DNA of 64,000 nt from Portunus trituberculatus (lineage: Eukaryota > Arthropoda > Malacostraca > Decapoda > Portunidae), in assembly GCF_017591435.1 (NCBI RefSeq), contig NC_059293.1, forward strand, positions 20,236,589 to 20,300,588, given 5' to 3'. Under the pieces are notes generated by a model. That model made no database searches, was not told the DNA's origin, and saw only the letters and a list, made by a program, of their open reading frames with translations. Below are positions 39,878 to 50,139 of the stretch, piece after piece; positions within the stretch are counted from its first letter, which is position 1; each line of letters starts with the position of its first letter. Position numbers and translations under genes: made by a program.

Positions 39878-40030
39878 TTGTTTGACTGTGAAGTATTGAT
39901 TGCAGAGGTAGAGAAAAGACCAGGAATTTATGATTTACAGGTGAAGGAATACAGTGAAAAGAATATTAAAGAAGGTTGTGGACAGAGGCGTATGAGGCTT
40001 TGGTCACTGACTGGAGTAATCTATCGCCTG
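39878..40030 (+). pseudogene. MADF-domain protein fragment, frameshifted
   Basis: The first frame (39878-39974) reads FDCEVLIAEVEKRPGIYDLQ and continues with KEYSEKNIKE, matching the start of a MADF (Myb/SANT-like, Adf-1-type) DNA-binding domain: a 'LI..V..RP.(L/I)(W/Y)D....Y......' pattern. The natural continuation (WTEAYEALVT) lies one base out of phase from 39975, so there is a single-base frameshift at about 39974-39976. Beyond about 40030 the second conserved half (a 'RWK.LRD' motif) is not recognisable. MADF proteins are transcription factors or accessory proteins encoded by PIF/Harbinger transposons. With one damaged half-domain this is best called a pseudogene or a broken exon. Confidence 0.55.
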
Positions 40031-40332
40031 GAGAAAGAAATGAGAAAAGTAACACTATATACTCCATTGAAAGAAAAACCTTGCTCGTCAGTAAATTTGG
40101 GACCTCACATTGTAAAAGAGAAAGTTCATATCCATCTAGTGAATGGAAAAAAAGTACACAGGATAACTTTGCTTTTCGATTACACACAGAGCTCAAATTT
40201 TGCGTAAAAAGGGGAAATGGCTATAACGAGAAAGAAAAGCAAATAAAAATAAAAATGAATGTAAAGAGGAAAATTACATTGGTACCTTTAAAAATAGAAG
40301 CAAAAGAGATTGAAAAAGGAAGACCCATTAAT

Positions 40333-40336
<4 letters not shown>

Positions 40337-40394
<58 letters not shown>
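40337..40394. repeat. (GA)n microsatellite
   Basis: Pure GA run. A second, at 40587-40618, follows. Confidence 0.95.
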
Positions 40395-40396
<2 letters not shown>

Positions 40397-40583
40397 TTTA
40401 GTTCCAGCGTCAAGGGGAATATTAAGTAGAGATAAAACCAGTGCAGGAGTTAATCAGTGGACTTGAAAAGGGAGCGAGGTAGACAGAGATGCGCAGGATT
40501 AGGATTAATAAGGGAGGAGGATGAGAAGGATCAGAGTCATGTAGAAAATGTACATTAGATACGAGAGAGAGAAACAAGGGAAG

Positions 40584-40620
<37 letters not shown>

Positions 40621-40719
40621 GTACGGTAATCAGCATGGCAGTTGTAGGAAAGAGAATATTAATTACTTCTCTAATGAAATCCGGCCTTGAAATTAAGATC
40701 CCAAAAGAGATTCTTCCTT

Positions 40720-41000
40720 CTCTTCCTCCTCCTCCTCCTCCTCCTCCTCCTCCTCCTCCTCCTCTTCCTCTTCCTCTTCCTCTTCCTCTTCTTCTTCTTC
40801 TGTTTCTTCTTCTGCTTCTTCTTTTACTTTTTCTTCTTCTTCTTCTTCTTCTTCTTCTTCTTCTTCTTTTTTTTCTTCTTCTTCTTCTTCTTCTTCTTTC
40901 ACCTACTCCTTCTCTTACTCTTATTTTCTTATTTTCGTTCTTGTTCTTGTACTTCATATTCTTTTTTCTCCTCCTCCTCCTCCTCCTCCTCTTCCTTTCT
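40720..41000. repeat. (TCC)n/(TTC)n polypyrimidine block
   Basis: Degenerate TCC then TTC arrays over about 280 bp. The Leu/Phe and Glu/Arg open frames are artefacts. Confidence 0.93.
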
Positions 41001-41084
41001 TGGGTTAATGCAGCTTTTCCTGGAAGAGTTTCAGAAAATGTGGACACCATAATTCTGACGAGCATGTGTGACCAATGGCCGCCC

Positions 41085-41087
<3 letters not shown>

Positions 41088-41138
<51 letters not shown>
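41088..41138. repeat. (GA)n microsatellite
   Basis: Pure GA run. Confidence 0.95.
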
Positions 41139-41142
<4 letters not shown>

Positions 41143-41337
41143 AAAAAAAAAATTCATGTAATTCTTTTTATACTTCGCACCAAACGAGAGAGATAAGAAA
41201 AAAAAAGAAACAAGAGAATTAGTAAGTGTTTTCCGTGAGTGTAATTCTTTTTATGCGGGGCAAGAGACACTCAACCCACACTGAATGGTCTAAACTGTAA
41301 CTGTATAGCATTGTGGTGGTGATGTGAGGCTTAGCTA

Positions 41338-41339
<2 letters not shown>

Positions 41340-41414
<75 letters not shown>
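41340..41414. repeat. (CA)n microsatellite
   Basis: Pure CA run. Confidence 0.97.
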
Positions 41415-41416
<2 letters not shown>

Positions 41417-41512
41417 TTCCAAACTTGTACTTCATTTTTTTTCATTTTTTCTCGTTTTTTTTTTCATTTAGTCTCAATTTGGTTTCGTTCTAGCTGTTTA
41501 GTTTTATGTACT

Positions 41513-41516
<4 letters not shown>

Positions 41517-41598
<82 letters not shown>

Positions 41599-41676
41599 GA
41601 ACAAAAAAAAAAAAAAGGTGTGGGGAGAGGAAATATTGTCATTTCTCACGCATTTTCACTCAACAGTTGCCATGGC

Positions 41677-41748
<72 letters not shown>
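41517..41748. repeat. Two (GA)n microsatellites
   Basis: GA at 41517-41595 and 41680-41748, separated by about 85 bp of unique DNA. Confidence 0.96.
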
Positions 41749-42421
41749 ATCAATACCAGCAATTTACAGTGTTGACAAAAGACTTAACTAGCATCACACT
41801 CGCTAACCTGACGCGGTAAAGACCTTCATATATCAATTACGAGGGAAGGGAGAAGGAGGGAAGAGAGAGGAATGGAAGAGAGAGAGAGACAGAGAGGGAG
41901 AGAAAGGAGAGGGAGGGAAGGCAGTAAGCAATGGGACTCTTTATGCTGAGGTGGATGACTGGGAGAGAGAGAAAATAAAGAAGTAGATGGAAGATAGACG
42001 AAAGTAAGAAAGGAAAAAGATATGAAAGCAGAGAGAGAGAGAGAGAGAGCAGGTAACAGTAGGAAATCGAGCAGAGCCTTGATGAGTGGTAGGAGGGGGA
42101 GCTGTTCTGTGTACCAGACCAATTCGCCAGCAAAATGCTTTATAACGAGTTAATGACCTTATGGCTCGCTGGTTGACGAGCTGTTGATGATGAGGGTGGC
42201 TGGCGAGGGAGAGAGGGAGAGAGGGATAGGAGGAGAGGAGGAGAGAGGGAGAGAAGCAACATGAGGAAGAGGAGATGCAGATAGAGGCAATGATTGGAGG
42301 TGAGGTGAAATTGCAGTTTGAAGCTCTGATTTCTTGTTTGTTTTTCTCTCCTATTAGTAATGCGGTGTTTTATTTATTAACTTTTATATTCTGGTGCATT
42401 ATGATTTGCTTCATTTATCGT

Positions 42422-42424
<3 letters not shown>
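41749..42424. other. Purine-rich then unique stretch
   Basis: 41840-42060 and 42195-42285 are GA-rich. No gene seen. Confidence 0.5.

Positions 42425-42503
<79 letters not shown>
42425..42503. repeat. (CA)n microsatellite
   Basis: Pure CA run. A GT run follows at 42622-42684, so the two form a potential long-range hairpin. Confidence 0.97.
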
Positions 42504-42506
<3 letters not shown>

Positions 42507-42619
42507 GGTATGACGCACAAATGTTGTTAATCATAATATTCCCTCTCATTTTTTTGCTTCATGAAGAAAGATATTGTCAGAGAAAAATATTCAGTGTACA
42601 TTAGAGACGAGAATTTGCA

Positions 42620-42621
<2 letters not shown>

Positions 42622-42684
<63 letters not shown>
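42622..42684. repeat. (GT)n microsatellite
   Basis: Pure GT run. Confidence 0.96.
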
Positions 42685-42685
<1 letters not shown>

Positions 42686-43118
42686 TTTCTAATTCTTGAC
42701 TAAATAAATCTTAAACAAGTGACTTTTAAATACTCAACTACGAGGGTTCCCTGATAGCAAGCTTAGTTTCCCCTTGAGGAGAGCGGAAAGGCGATAATTG
42801 ACCACATTATAGCAAAAGAGAGAACGGGAAGATTTAATTATGATGCTTAAATGGCTAGAGGGGCTGGAACAAGCGGCCGTGGGAGACTTTGTGGCTAGAG
42901 ATAATGGAGAGTAAGAGGGAACGAATGCGAAACATGAAAGACACGGCAGGAGGGTAGAGGTTTTTTGAAGTTGTGTTGCTTGAATAGAAGAGTTGATGCC
43001 TGCAATGGATTGGAAGGGTCAGGTTATCATATATTGAAAGCAAAAGTATGGAAAAGGAAAGTAGAAGCACGGAGAGAATAATAGAATTGATTCATATATT
43101 CATTACATTTCATGATAT
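42685..43118. other. Unique stretch, no gene seen
   Basis: Nothing recognised. Confidence 0.45.
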
Positions 43119-43230
<112 letters not shown>

Positions 43231-43386
43231 GCTCTTATATTACCAGCTCCCCCTTTCACCTCTCCACATTCCCATTTTCCTTAGGCGTAATGAATCAGAC
43301 GGGGGACTTACGTAAATTAACGAGCCACATGTTACGGAAGATTAAGAGCGTGACAGTTTATTCCTTATCCCTCTGCTCCTAATGCC

Positions 43387-43577
43387 ATATTCAGAAACGC
43401 TTCCCTCTCTCGCTGCGATCATTTCCAAAGACCACAGCGATGATTAGCTGAGTTCTAAAGAGCAACTGTCCTGTTGGTAATGCAGAACACTCGTCACTTA
43501 TAGAAACCCACTCGAAAACCCGTGTCACTTCAACTACAGCCCTTTCAAAACTGCGACGCGGAAGTATGTCAGAATAT
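43387..43577 (+). mobile_element. MITE family B copy (191 bp)
   Basis: Left end ATATTCAGAAACGCTTC; right end GGAAGTATGTCAGAATAT is its inverted partner. The inner blocks GACCACAGCGATGATTAGCT, CCCGTGTCACTTCAA and CCTTTCAAAA match other copies. Confidence 0.8.
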
Positions 43578-43888
43578 GGGTCCTGTAACCTAACCAAATC
43601 TCCAGCCTACGCCTCTTCCATTCCTCTTTAGGCCTGCCACTCTTCCTAACCTCCTTAATCCTCCACTGGGAACTTTTTTCATGTCCCGCTAATGTTATAT
43701 TCCTTAGCTCCTTATGTTCAGTGGCCCTTAGCTTCCATTCATGGCCTCGCAGCATTTCAGGTCCGCCGTCACCTTCACTAGTCGCGCCGCTAAATAATGG
43801 TGTAAATCTTAGTTATTAGTGGAGCCTTGGGGAGGATGGAGGAGGGTAAGGAAAGAGGAACAGAGAAGTCCTTGTTGGTTTATTAGAT
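43578..43888. other. Unique stretch, no gene called
   Basis: A minus-strand open frame of 73 codons (43534-43755) overlaps the MITE end and has no recognised domain. Confidence 0.4.
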
Positions 43889-43894
43889 CTCTCT

Positions 43895-43977
<83 letters not shown>
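43889..43977. repeat. (CT)n microsatellite
   Basis: CT run with one TTCTC phase slip near its start. Confidence 0.97.
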
Positions 43978-43980
<3 letters not shown>

Positions 43981-44382
43981 TCATATGAACAAAGTATCAT
44001 AAAGTTAGATTACCGAAACAGTGGCAGAGCGAAGGGCCGTAGCCAGCCAGCCAAGGGAGGAAGGAGAGAGAGGGGTCAGTTTGGAAGGCACAGCAACGTG
44101 GAATCTACTTTTAATTGCTGAAGAACAAATTATTGCTCAGCTTGAGACTCTGCAGTAGGTCTAAGTACATTTTTTAAAGTTGTCAGGAAGCTTCGATTAG
44201 GGGAAGGACAACGAGGTACTGTATAGAAGAAGTGGTATTGATGTACTGTGTTGGTGTTGCTATTTCTCAGAACAAGCACCACTGGAAACACGGCTCGGTA
44301 CTCACGCTACACCCTACCATACTCCTCTCCTCTTTTGCCGTGGTGTCCCTGGTCTCAGTAGATATTGATTAAATGCATATGT

Positions 44383-44443
<61 letters not shown>

Positions 44444-44804
44444 TTCTCTCTCTCCCACGTACGGTCTTCCTGGTTTTCTTGTCCAGCGTGGAAAGGTGAG
44501 GGAAGGAATGCATACCCTACCATGGGCCTTTTCCCTCCTCTCCAATAGACTGCATTGAAAAGAAGTAGAGAAAAAAAAGAAGTTCACTGCATTGCCATCA
44601 TGTCTTTTCATTCCTCTCGTTCGCTTGTCATCGTCCTTCATATTTTTTCCGCACTTTCTTCTCCTGTCTTTTAACTTTTCGTCGTATTTATTCCCGCCTC
44701 GTACCTTGTCCCTGTCCTCGCCGTCACCTTAATTTCATCAAGTTCGCATCACGTAAACTGGAAAAATCTCATATTTCATATCAAGCGGAAGGATACAGAC
44801 GTAC
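43978..44804. other. Unique stretch with (CT)n
   Basis: (CT)n at 44387-44434 followed by a T run. No gene seen. Confidence 0.5.
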
Positions 44805-45268
44805 TTAGAAAAGAGAGTACTAGGAGAGAGGGAAATGAAGGGAAAATACTAGGAGAGGGAGAAATGAAAAGAGAATACAAGGAGAGGGAGAAATGAAGAG
44901 AATATTTGGAGAGGGAGAAATGAAGAGAGAATACTAGGAGAGGAAGAAATGAAGAGAGAATACTAGGAGATGTGGAGTATTAACTATAGTTAATGTATAA
45001 AGAGCCATTCCCCAGATAGGCAGATACTGCCCCAAAGTGTGGGGAAAAGTAGAGAATACTAGGAGAGGAAGAGATGAAAAGAGAATACTAGGAGAAAGAG
45101 AAATGAAGAAAAGTCTAGGAGAGGAAGAAATGAAGAGAGAATACTAGGAGAGGAACAAATGAAGAGAGAATACTAGGAGAAGAAGAAATGAAGGGAGAAT
45201 ACTAGGAGAGGGAAAATGAAGAGAGAATACTAGGAGAGGAACACATGGAGAGAATACTAGGAGAGGAA
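44805..45268 (+). repeat. 27-bp minisatellite (GAGAATACTAGGAGAGG-type), interrupted
   Basis: About fourteen copies of a roughly 27-bp unit, AGAGAATACTAGGAGAGG followed by AAGAAATGA. The array is split at about 44972-45050 by an unrelated block of about 80 bp. Confidence 0.9.
44972..45050. other. ~80-bp block inserted in the minisatellite
   Basis: Non-repeat DNA with TATTAACTATAGTTAATG (a near-perfect palindrome ATTAACTATAGTTAAT) and a CCCCA...TGGGG pair (CCCCAGATAGG and TGTGGGG). The array resumes in phase on both sides. The origin is not recognised. Confidence 0.65.
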
Positions 45269-45686
45269 AAAATAAAAAGGCTGCACAACGTCTTTTTATT
45301 TTTTTTTTTTTTATGGAAGAGTTCAACTTTTTTTTTTTCAGTCTGAATTTATACCAATTTGTGTAAACCCAGGCAGAAATTTCTTCCTCTTTCATTATGT
45401 TCGCTGCATTAGAATGTTAAAAATGTTGCGAATTTTGCTCCTAATTTTGTTCCTGTCATTTTTTAAGAGGGAGAAGCGGCGGCGGTCGGAGGGAGGGGGT
45501 AGGGTGGCTATGCGCTGCCTTTGTGCGTGTGCTGCTCGTACTAACGTCACAGTTTTGACTTTACGAATTAGATGTGATGTCACAAATTTTACTAATCATA
45601 TCTTTAAATAACACTACGTCCATACGCCGAAACGTTAATGAAAGCGACTCACTGTTTTAAGTCAAAGCTCTGAATCCAGCCTCCCC

Positions 45687-45766
<80 letters not shown>

Positions 45767-46047
45767 GCACAGAGTCCAACACAGTCCACTAGGTATACCA
45801 AGTAAAATGCTAGAAGTCACTAAATGCCATAAAAGCCAAAAACTAGACTAATATCAGGCCCAGAATTTAATCAACGTTACATAAAGCTCACTGATTAATA
45901 AAAGCAACGAAGTCCAGAAATTAAGTAGACGTTACTTGAAACAAAATAAAAAGTGGAAAGTAATATAAATGCCCAAATGATAATGGTGCTCTACTTATCA
46001 CTAATACGTCATCACAAATATTACCCCTTGGACTAATAATCGTATGT
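45269..46047. other. Unique stretch with (CA)n
   Basis: T-rich runs at 45293-45340, (CA)n at 45689-45763 with one CCA slip at 45720. Nothing else recognised. Confidence 0.5.
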
Positions 46048-46240
46048 TTAACTCCTTCAGTACTGGGACGCTTTTTTACCATGAGTTTTTGGTATAATTA
46101 TAAGATTTTATTTCCATTATGAACTGTCTATGAAGGCCAGAAGATTAATGGCCAGTCTTTACTATTTTAATCCCCCACATAAGATTCTGAAGGTGTATAA
46201 AATCGCCAAATGGTAAGCAGAATGAATATGAAAGGGTTAA
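46048..46240 (+). mobile_element. MITE family A copy with deleted right terminus core
   Basis: TTAACTCCTTCAGTACTGGG to GAATATGAAAGGGTTAA. The CGCGTCATGGTACTG part of the right terminus is missing while the final AAAGGGTTAA is kept. Confidence 0.83.
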
Positions 46241-46431
46241 ATGTTTCCTCGTCTCCTCTCGAGTATTCTAAGAAGCTCTCATAACACTCACGATGGTTTT
46301 CCAGGTTTTTATCATTGCAGTGTTAATTTAGCAAGAATTTTTTTCCATAATCACCGAGGAAAACGCCAATTAGAATGCTCCTTTTCACCTCTGAGCCCTG
46401 TGAAACTAATCCATATGAGTAAAGAAAATGT

Positions 46432-46643
46432 TTAACCTTTTCAGTACCATGACACATTTTTATATTCATTCTGGTTATTATTTGGTGATATTATACGGAT
46501 TCAGGAACTTATGTGAGGGTTATAATGGTGAAGACTCTGACCATTAATCTTCTGACCCCCATAGAGCGTTCCTGATGTCAACAAATGGTCTAATCATACA
46601 CAAAACTCAAGGTAGAAATTTGTCCCTGTCCTGAAGGGGTTAA
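46432..46643 (-). mobile_element. MITE family A copy, complete (212 bp)
   Basis: TTAACCTTTTCAGTACCATG to CCTGTCCTGAAGGGGTTAA. Lies 191 bp from the preceding copy in the opposite orientation. Confidence 0.87.
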
Positions 46644-46938
46644 GAATGCGAGCTTCACACATGAGCCTTCTGTAAAACCCAGCCTCTGATTGCAATACGG
46701 CTTTGACTCGCATCTCGGCTTTAACATCCTGCCATCTGAGCTTTGAGAGGCATTTGGTCACCGCTGATGGTTCCCTCGCCGCAGAATGGCTTGCTGGAAT
46801 CAGATCCTTCTATTCCTTAGCCACTCCGGGAACTTCACTTTCCACTAGAGGCATTTCAGGATCCAATATTACCTTTCACATTTATTGGTTCTTCCCCTGT
46901 TCCTTATCTCCATACCCCTGACTGCATTATTAAACCTC

Positions 46939-46990
<52 letters not shown>

Positions 46991-47212
46991 ATTTTTTGAC
47001 TTCCTGTTTTATTTCGTTGGTGAGTTTCATTTGTTTTCCTTTTCGTTTTCTTATTGTTATCCTCATCCCATTTTCTGTTGCCTCCTCCACTGCGTTTTCT
47101 TTTCTTCAGTTTACCCTCGTCCTCGTTGACTTTCCGTTTTCTTTGAGCGAAAAATCTTGGGATCGTGATGGCGCTTGTTTGCATTTCCTCCGTGGCCTTT
47201 CATTCATCCTCC

Positions 47213-47269
<57 letters not shown>

Positions 47270-47387
47270 GTCATCGTCCTCTTCTTCCTCCTACTTATTC
47301 ATTTTCTTTATTATTATTATACTCTTTTTTTTCTCTCATTTTATTTTTTTTTATTTCGTTATCTTTCTCATTATAGTTTCTTTCGTT
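46644..47387. repeat. Unique DNA then two (CT)n microsatellites
   Basis: (CT)n at 46941-46987 and 47217-47266 in a pyrimidine-rich context. No gene seen. Confidence 0.8.
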
Positions 47388-47526
47388 CTCCTCCTCCTCC
47401 TCCTCCTCCTCCTCCTCCTCCTCCTCCTCCTCCTCCTCCTCCTCCTCCTCCTCCTCCTCCTCCTCCTCCTCCTCCTCCTCCTCCTCCTCCTCCTCCTCCT
47501 CCTCCTCCTCCTCCTCCTCCTCCTCC
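47388..47526. repeat. (CCT)n microsatellite, ~139 bp
   Basis: About 46 pure CCT triplets. The poly-Pro/Leu/Glu/Arg/Gly frames are artefacts. Confidence 0.98.
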
Positions 47527-47685
47527 AGGGTTTCGCAATAAATATGTCCAAACTTCTTCCACATCTCATTTCACGATAGTCTAGGGTGGCAGTTTTTTTC
47601 TCTTTCTTTTTCTCTTTTTTTAAGTCTTTTCTTTTTTTCAGTTTTCTCTTCCTTCTCTTTGTCTTCGTGTTCTTGCTTTATCGCT

Positions 47686-47750
<65 letters not shown>

Positions 47751-49324
47751 TCATTCCACGTCTTCGTCGTTCTTTAGCTTCTCAATGACTTGCTCTTAAC
47801 GCGTATTTCATCTTCATCCTTTACTGCCCCCGCTCTCGCTCTCTCGCTCGTCTCGCTCGTCTCGCTCATTTTCTATTTGCGTCTACTTTCTTTTATTGTT
47901 TTATCTCCTTTTTGTCTTTTATTTTTTTCCTTTTCTTCATTTTTTTTCTCTTATTCCGCTTCACTTCCTTCATCTTTTTCATTTCCTCCTCTCACTATCT
48001 TCACTGTTTTTTGTACCGTTCTTTTTTTTTTTTTTTTTGTTGGTCTTATTGTTTTTATTTTGCCTTTATTTTCTCTCTCTTTTTACTATTTGCATGTGAA
48101 AGTCCGGAGTGTTTCTCTCTCTTAGTTCATATTCGTGTGTGTTTCTGTAGAGTTTAATATCAAGCTTTCTTCCACTTTAGTTTGTGGTTTTGTGCTTTAT
48201 ACTTCTTTACTTTCCCTTTGTAATCTCCTTTTTTTTCCTCCTCTGCCTGCCTTTTGTTAGTTTCCCTGTTTTTTGTTTTTTTCTTTCGTCAAACTCCTGC
48301 TTTTTTTTTTCTCTCCCCTTTCTATCTCTCTCTCTCTCTCTTTTCTTGGTATTGGTGACGCTGTGCTCCTTATCCCCTTTACTCATCTTCCTCCTCTCCT
48401 CTTTGTCAGTGTTCTTATGTTTTCTCTTTTCTTCTTTGTCTCTCTGTCTTGCTGTATTCTGCTTTTCTTATTTTGTTCTTCTTTTTATGCATTTTTGACT
48501 CATTTATCTTTGCTCCCTCACATATTCTTTTAGTTTTGTGTTTTCTTGTTTTTATGTTTTATTTTCTTTGCTGCAATAATTATGAGCTGTTATTTTCCAT
48601 GGCACTGTTATTTTTCATGCATTGTGATTATGTAGTTAGGAAGTGTTTAATTTTCTGTCTTCTATCTCATTATGTTACCCGAGAAGATTAAATTTTGATG
48701 TCGTGATTGATGGATTAACAGACTGGCTTATTCGTTGACGATTTAGATCAATAATTAGTCATCCAGTGAAACTCTCATCCTCGCCACAAAGAAACATAAA
48801 CCTTTACCTTCATCCAAGACTTCTCTCTGCACAAATGGCAAAGTAAATATCTAATGTTCCTGAATCGTTTCAATTTGTTTGGTGGCAAACATTTCGATGC
48901 GGCAAAAACCGATGAAAGTTTCGAGCAGGAAGGGAAATATGACATATGCTCAATACCCACCGGGGTAGGAAAACATCTTCACCAACCTTTGTACCTGATT
49001 TTTTTCCGCGTATTAAATTCATGTCCGCCGCTGGAAGTTCTCCTTTTTCAGTGGGGAAGGGGAGGGGCGTGGGAGGAATAGGAGAGAGTCAGCTACGCTC
49101 GACGAAATTGTGAGGATCTGGTATAATTTACTTCGCTCTCAATAACGTTCTAAAAATAGCTTCGGAGTGGTGCGCAACTTAAAGCAGAAGCGAGATGGAA
49201 GCTGCCAGCAAGAGAGCCTGAAAGATGGATCATTGAGGGGATGGAATGGAAGATGCTCAGCGTGTGGAGTGCGCGCGTGTGTGTTTTTTTCCTTCAAAAC
49301 TGTCAAGCGATTCCATTTCATGCG
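47527..49324. other. T/C-rich then unique stretch, no gene seen
   Basis: 47580-48550 is T-rich pyrimidine DNA with a (CT)n at 47690-47746. 48550-49324 is unique DNA with no recognised gene. Confidence 0.5.
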
Positions 49325-49690
49325 GCTGGAGAGAACTGTCTGCTGCAGGGAGGAGGATTTTGATGAGGGTGTGATGTGCTGGCTTGTGGCGGCCGCGGTG
49401 ATGGTGAAGGCAAGGAATGTTGTATGCTGTAGAGAGAAAGTCGTGTGGTGAGTTAGTGTGTAGTGTTACAGGTGGTGGCTGATGGAGAAGGTTGTGGTGA
49501 CGAGTTAGCTTCAATTGCTGGTGTTGTGTGTTGTGGAAGGAAGCTCTGCAAGTCTAAGGTGGTGTGGTGGTGTTTAGCTCCTTCTGTTACTGGTGGCTGG
49601 CAGGATGAGGGTAAAAGCAAGGCAAGGAGTGTTGTCTGTTGTGGAAGAGAGATCTGTAGGTGTGTCCGTTGGTGTGGTGGTGAAGAGAAC
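49325..49690 (+). repeat. Degenerate tandem repeat (~120-bp units)
   Basis: Words of the form AAGGCAAGGARTGTTGT.TG and GTTGTGGAAG.GA...CT recur with GTGGTGTGGTGG-type ends at about 49405, 49525 and 49620. In one frame this gives repeated VCCxRE... peptides. I consider it an old minisatellite rather than a gene. Confidence 0.5.
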
Positions 49691-50139
49691 AGGCTTTCGT
49701 TAAATGAGGCCAATTTTTTCAGCTTATAATTCTCCGATGAACCACTCTACTAAATCGAAAGTAGGATTTTTTTTTTAACCACTCCTCGATAAAAGTTCAG
49801 CATTTGCTCCATCGATTTACAACGACCTTCACCATATTCTCACACTGACCACCGTGAATCCACCTCACCTGATGAAATATACAGGTGTAAAATTGATTAA
49901 CTGATCTATTTTCTTAGTATAGCTCACGTAAATAACCGTGTTCCTAAAGGCAACTGATAATGTGATAAAGATAACCACCCATTGTAAACAACAGCCGTGT
50001 TTTCCTGTCTTCCTTTGTGCGTCATTCTCTCTCGTGATTTTTTGTTTACTCATTTCTCTTAGTCTTTTTTCTTTGACTGTTTTATTGAAATATTTAAGTG
50101 AGGAGCCAATGACAATTCAATATGTATATAGATTTTTTT
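49691..50139. other. Unique stretch, no gene seen
   Basis: Nothing recognised. Confidence 0.4.

Noticed and set aside
42425..42684. Functional (CA)n...(GT)n cruciform
   Set aside because: Complementary runs 118 bp apart could pair, but such runs are so common here that the arrangement is expected by chance.
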